A stretch of DNA of 64,000 nt. Source: Planctomycetota bacterium. GTDB lineage: Bacteria > Planctomycetota > Planctomycetia > Planctomycetales > Planctomycetaceae. How positions within the stretch are numbered: the first letter of the stretch is position 1; each line of letters begins with the position of its first letter. The translations under genes were made by a program, and so were the position numbers. Below, in pieces: positions 62,823 to 64,000 of this stretch. Below the pieces are notes generated by a model that worked only from the letters and a program-made list of their open reading frames with translations, had not been told where the DNA came from and did no database searches. The stretch covers positions 1-64,000 of the forward strand of contig JAEZFD010000013.1 of the NCBI GenBank assembly GCA_023417655.1, written 5' to 3'.

Positions 62823-64000
62823 TCACGACTTCCACTGCAGCGGCGCGATGGGCGAGAAGCTCGTCTTCAATTCCCTGCAATATCCATAGCGTTCCGGATA
62901 CTGAAGCGTCTCGATAATTTCGACGATGTGGACTCCCATCTCAGTGGAGAGTCGGCAGTCCCGGCCCTGCTGGATGGCCTCCACCTGTTCAGCAGGACCT
63001 CTCAAAAAGTCCACCAGTTTATTGCCGGTTGCCGCCCGAAATTGGGGAGGCAAGACATAGGGGAGCTTCTTTTCGAACTGCAACCCCGACAGCGAAAACG
63101 GCAGCCGTAACAGATTCTCAATTCGCAATCGGGTGTTCGAAATTCGTGACGCGATACCATGCGTGATGCGGTTATAAGGAATCTTCTTCAGATAGACCGG
63201 AGAGCCATCATTGCGGACGTACTTTGTCGAAAGCACACCGTTCTCTCCAATGATCTGGATCGATTTGTCGATCGGAGCCACGAGCCCACAGGTCACCCGG
63301 GCCACAACATCGTTGTCATACTCGATGCAGCCGACTGAGAAATCCGGAGCCATCGTGTCGACAGGAATGCCTTTGTCCTCAATTCGCGTGGATGAATACG
63401 CGACAATGCGACGGGCGGGACCGAAGAACGCGGCGAGCCATGTCAGCACGTACCCGGCGTGCTCATAGGTACAGCCGACTTCGTACTCATCTTTTGCCGG
63501 CCACTTTGCCCCGGAGGAACTGGTCCAGCGTGTCGGGTCCTGCCGATGCACCATCCCATCATCGAAGCTCGCATAGACGAGGCGAATCGGGCCAACGATT
63601 CCGTCCTGAATTCCTTTCCACATGGTCTGAGCTGTTTCGCTCAAAATGCTGCAGGGCGCCGTCGAGAGGGTCCGTCCACAGTCATTCGCGATCCGGGCAA
63701 GTTCAGCTGCCTGCTCCGAATCCATCGCCAACGGCTTTTCGGAATAGACATGCTTGCCAGCCCGCAGACAGGCCTGGGTCGTCTCGAAATGACTCCGCGG
63801 ATTTGTCAGGTTCAGCACCAGCTCCACGGATTCGTCGCTCAATAGCTCGTCGAAAGTGCCATACGCCTTCAGACGGTGATGTTGCGCGAATGTCTGCAGC
63901 CGCCCTGGGTTGTTGTCGTAAGCTCCGACAAACTCGAGAGCTCCCCAATTGCGTCTGGTTGCCAGATACATATCTGCGACAAACCCGCATCCCAATACCG
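62823..64000 (-). CDS. Gfo/Idh/MocA oxidoreductase, 5' end outside the window
   Basis: The visible part (about 392 codons) is an NAD(P)-dependent oxidoreductase of the Gfo/Idh/MocA family. The Rossmann motif GCGFVADMYLA is just inside the window end; the preceding strand and start codon lie beyond 64000. EKPLAMDSEQAAELA carries the conserved EKP motif. The C-terminal alpha/beta domain follows, ending PLQWKS. It converges with the polyol dehydrogenase gene. Such enzymes in planctomycetes act on sugars or inositols; the substrate is unknown. Confidence 0.88.
   Translation of the reverse strand, partial: VLGCGFVADMYLATRRNWGALEFVGAYDNNPGRLQTFAQHHRLKAYGTFDELLSDESVELVLNLTNPRSHFETTQACLRAGKHVYSEKPLAMDSEQAAELARIANDCGRTLSTAPCSILSETAQTMWKGIQDGIVGPIRLVYASFDDGMVHRQDPTRWTSSSGAKWPAKDEYEVGCTYEHAGYVLTWLAAFFGPARRIVAYSSTRIEDKGIPVDTMAPDFSVGCIEYDNDVVARVTCGLVAPIDKSIQIIGENGVLSTKYVRNDGSPVYLKKIPYNRITHGIASRISNTRLRIENLLRLPFSLSGLQFEKKLPYVLPPQFRAATGNKLVDFLRGPAEQVEAIQQGRDCRLSTEMGVHIVEIIETLQYPERYGYCRELKTSFSPIAPLQWKS

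Overview
The window reads as a chromosomal segment of a planctomycete (phylum Planctomycetota, probably order Planctomycetales). Several families largely confined to that group are present: a DUF1592/DUF1588-type cytochrome with its DUF1552 partner, a PVC-type CxxCH heme-binding protein, a kinase-like membrane protein with degenerate catalytic motifs, a beta-RFAP synthase of tetrahydromethanopterin synthesis, and secreted ThuA and Gfo/Idh/MocA proteins. Genes lie on both strands, mostly singly or in pairs. GTG and TTG starts are common.

Layout. (1) 1-4215 is the right end of an integrated mobile element: an unknown 366-aa protein, a Rep_trans-like replication initiator or relaxase, a 66-aa ORF and a large serine recombinase. 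The last 18 codons of the recombinase run antisense through the 3' part of an intact tRNA-Pro(UGG) gene (4161-4235, minus), which marks that tRNA as the likely attachment site. (2) 4236-11343 holds a poly-acidic protein, a 610-aa disordered DDFG/RGG protein, a LolD-like ABC ATPase and a Prc/Tsp protease. (3) 11344-15443 is the DUF1592-DUF1552 pair. (4) 15634-24866 holds gyrA, the pseudokinase, a Cys-rich lipoprotein, a Wza-like polysaccharide export protein and a small coiled-coil protein. (5) 25053-30500 is housekeeping: a methyltransferase, cmk, an FHA protein, rsgA and an unusual sigma54-activator-like regulator without a GAFTGA loop. (6) 31300-38353 holds small secreted, DinB-like and RidA proteins, a membrane-SRPBCC fusion, a FAD-Rieske oxidoreductase, a ThuA protein and a TIGR01777 epimerase. 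(7) 38525-45391 holds a TPR/Gln-Pro-rich lipoprotein and a glucan pair (GH57 and glgA). (8) 45898-52175 holds the beta-RFAP synthase, a small membrane protein and a YhaO/YhaN-like pair: a phosphoesterase that has lost its metal ligands, and an SMC-like ATPase fused to two DUF4332-like modules. (9) 52316-64000 holds the PVC heme protein, comF, hemC, a macro-domain protein, a His-rich lipoprotein, an SDR, bcp, an HPS-like aldolase/decarboxylase, a zinc alcohol dehydrogenase and a Gfo/Idh oxidoreductase cut by the window end.

How the genes relate. The clearest functional groups are the integration module at the left end, the glgA-GH57 glucan pair, the planctomycete cytochrome pair, the YhaO/YhaN-like pair and the HPS-ADH-Gfo/Idh sugar or C1 cluster at the right end. 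The best candidates for something undescribed are the YhaO/YhaN-DUF4332 pair and the element whose integrase ends inside its tRNA target. No CRISPR array, rRNA or complete insertion sequence was seen. Domain names come from motif reading, not from database searches.
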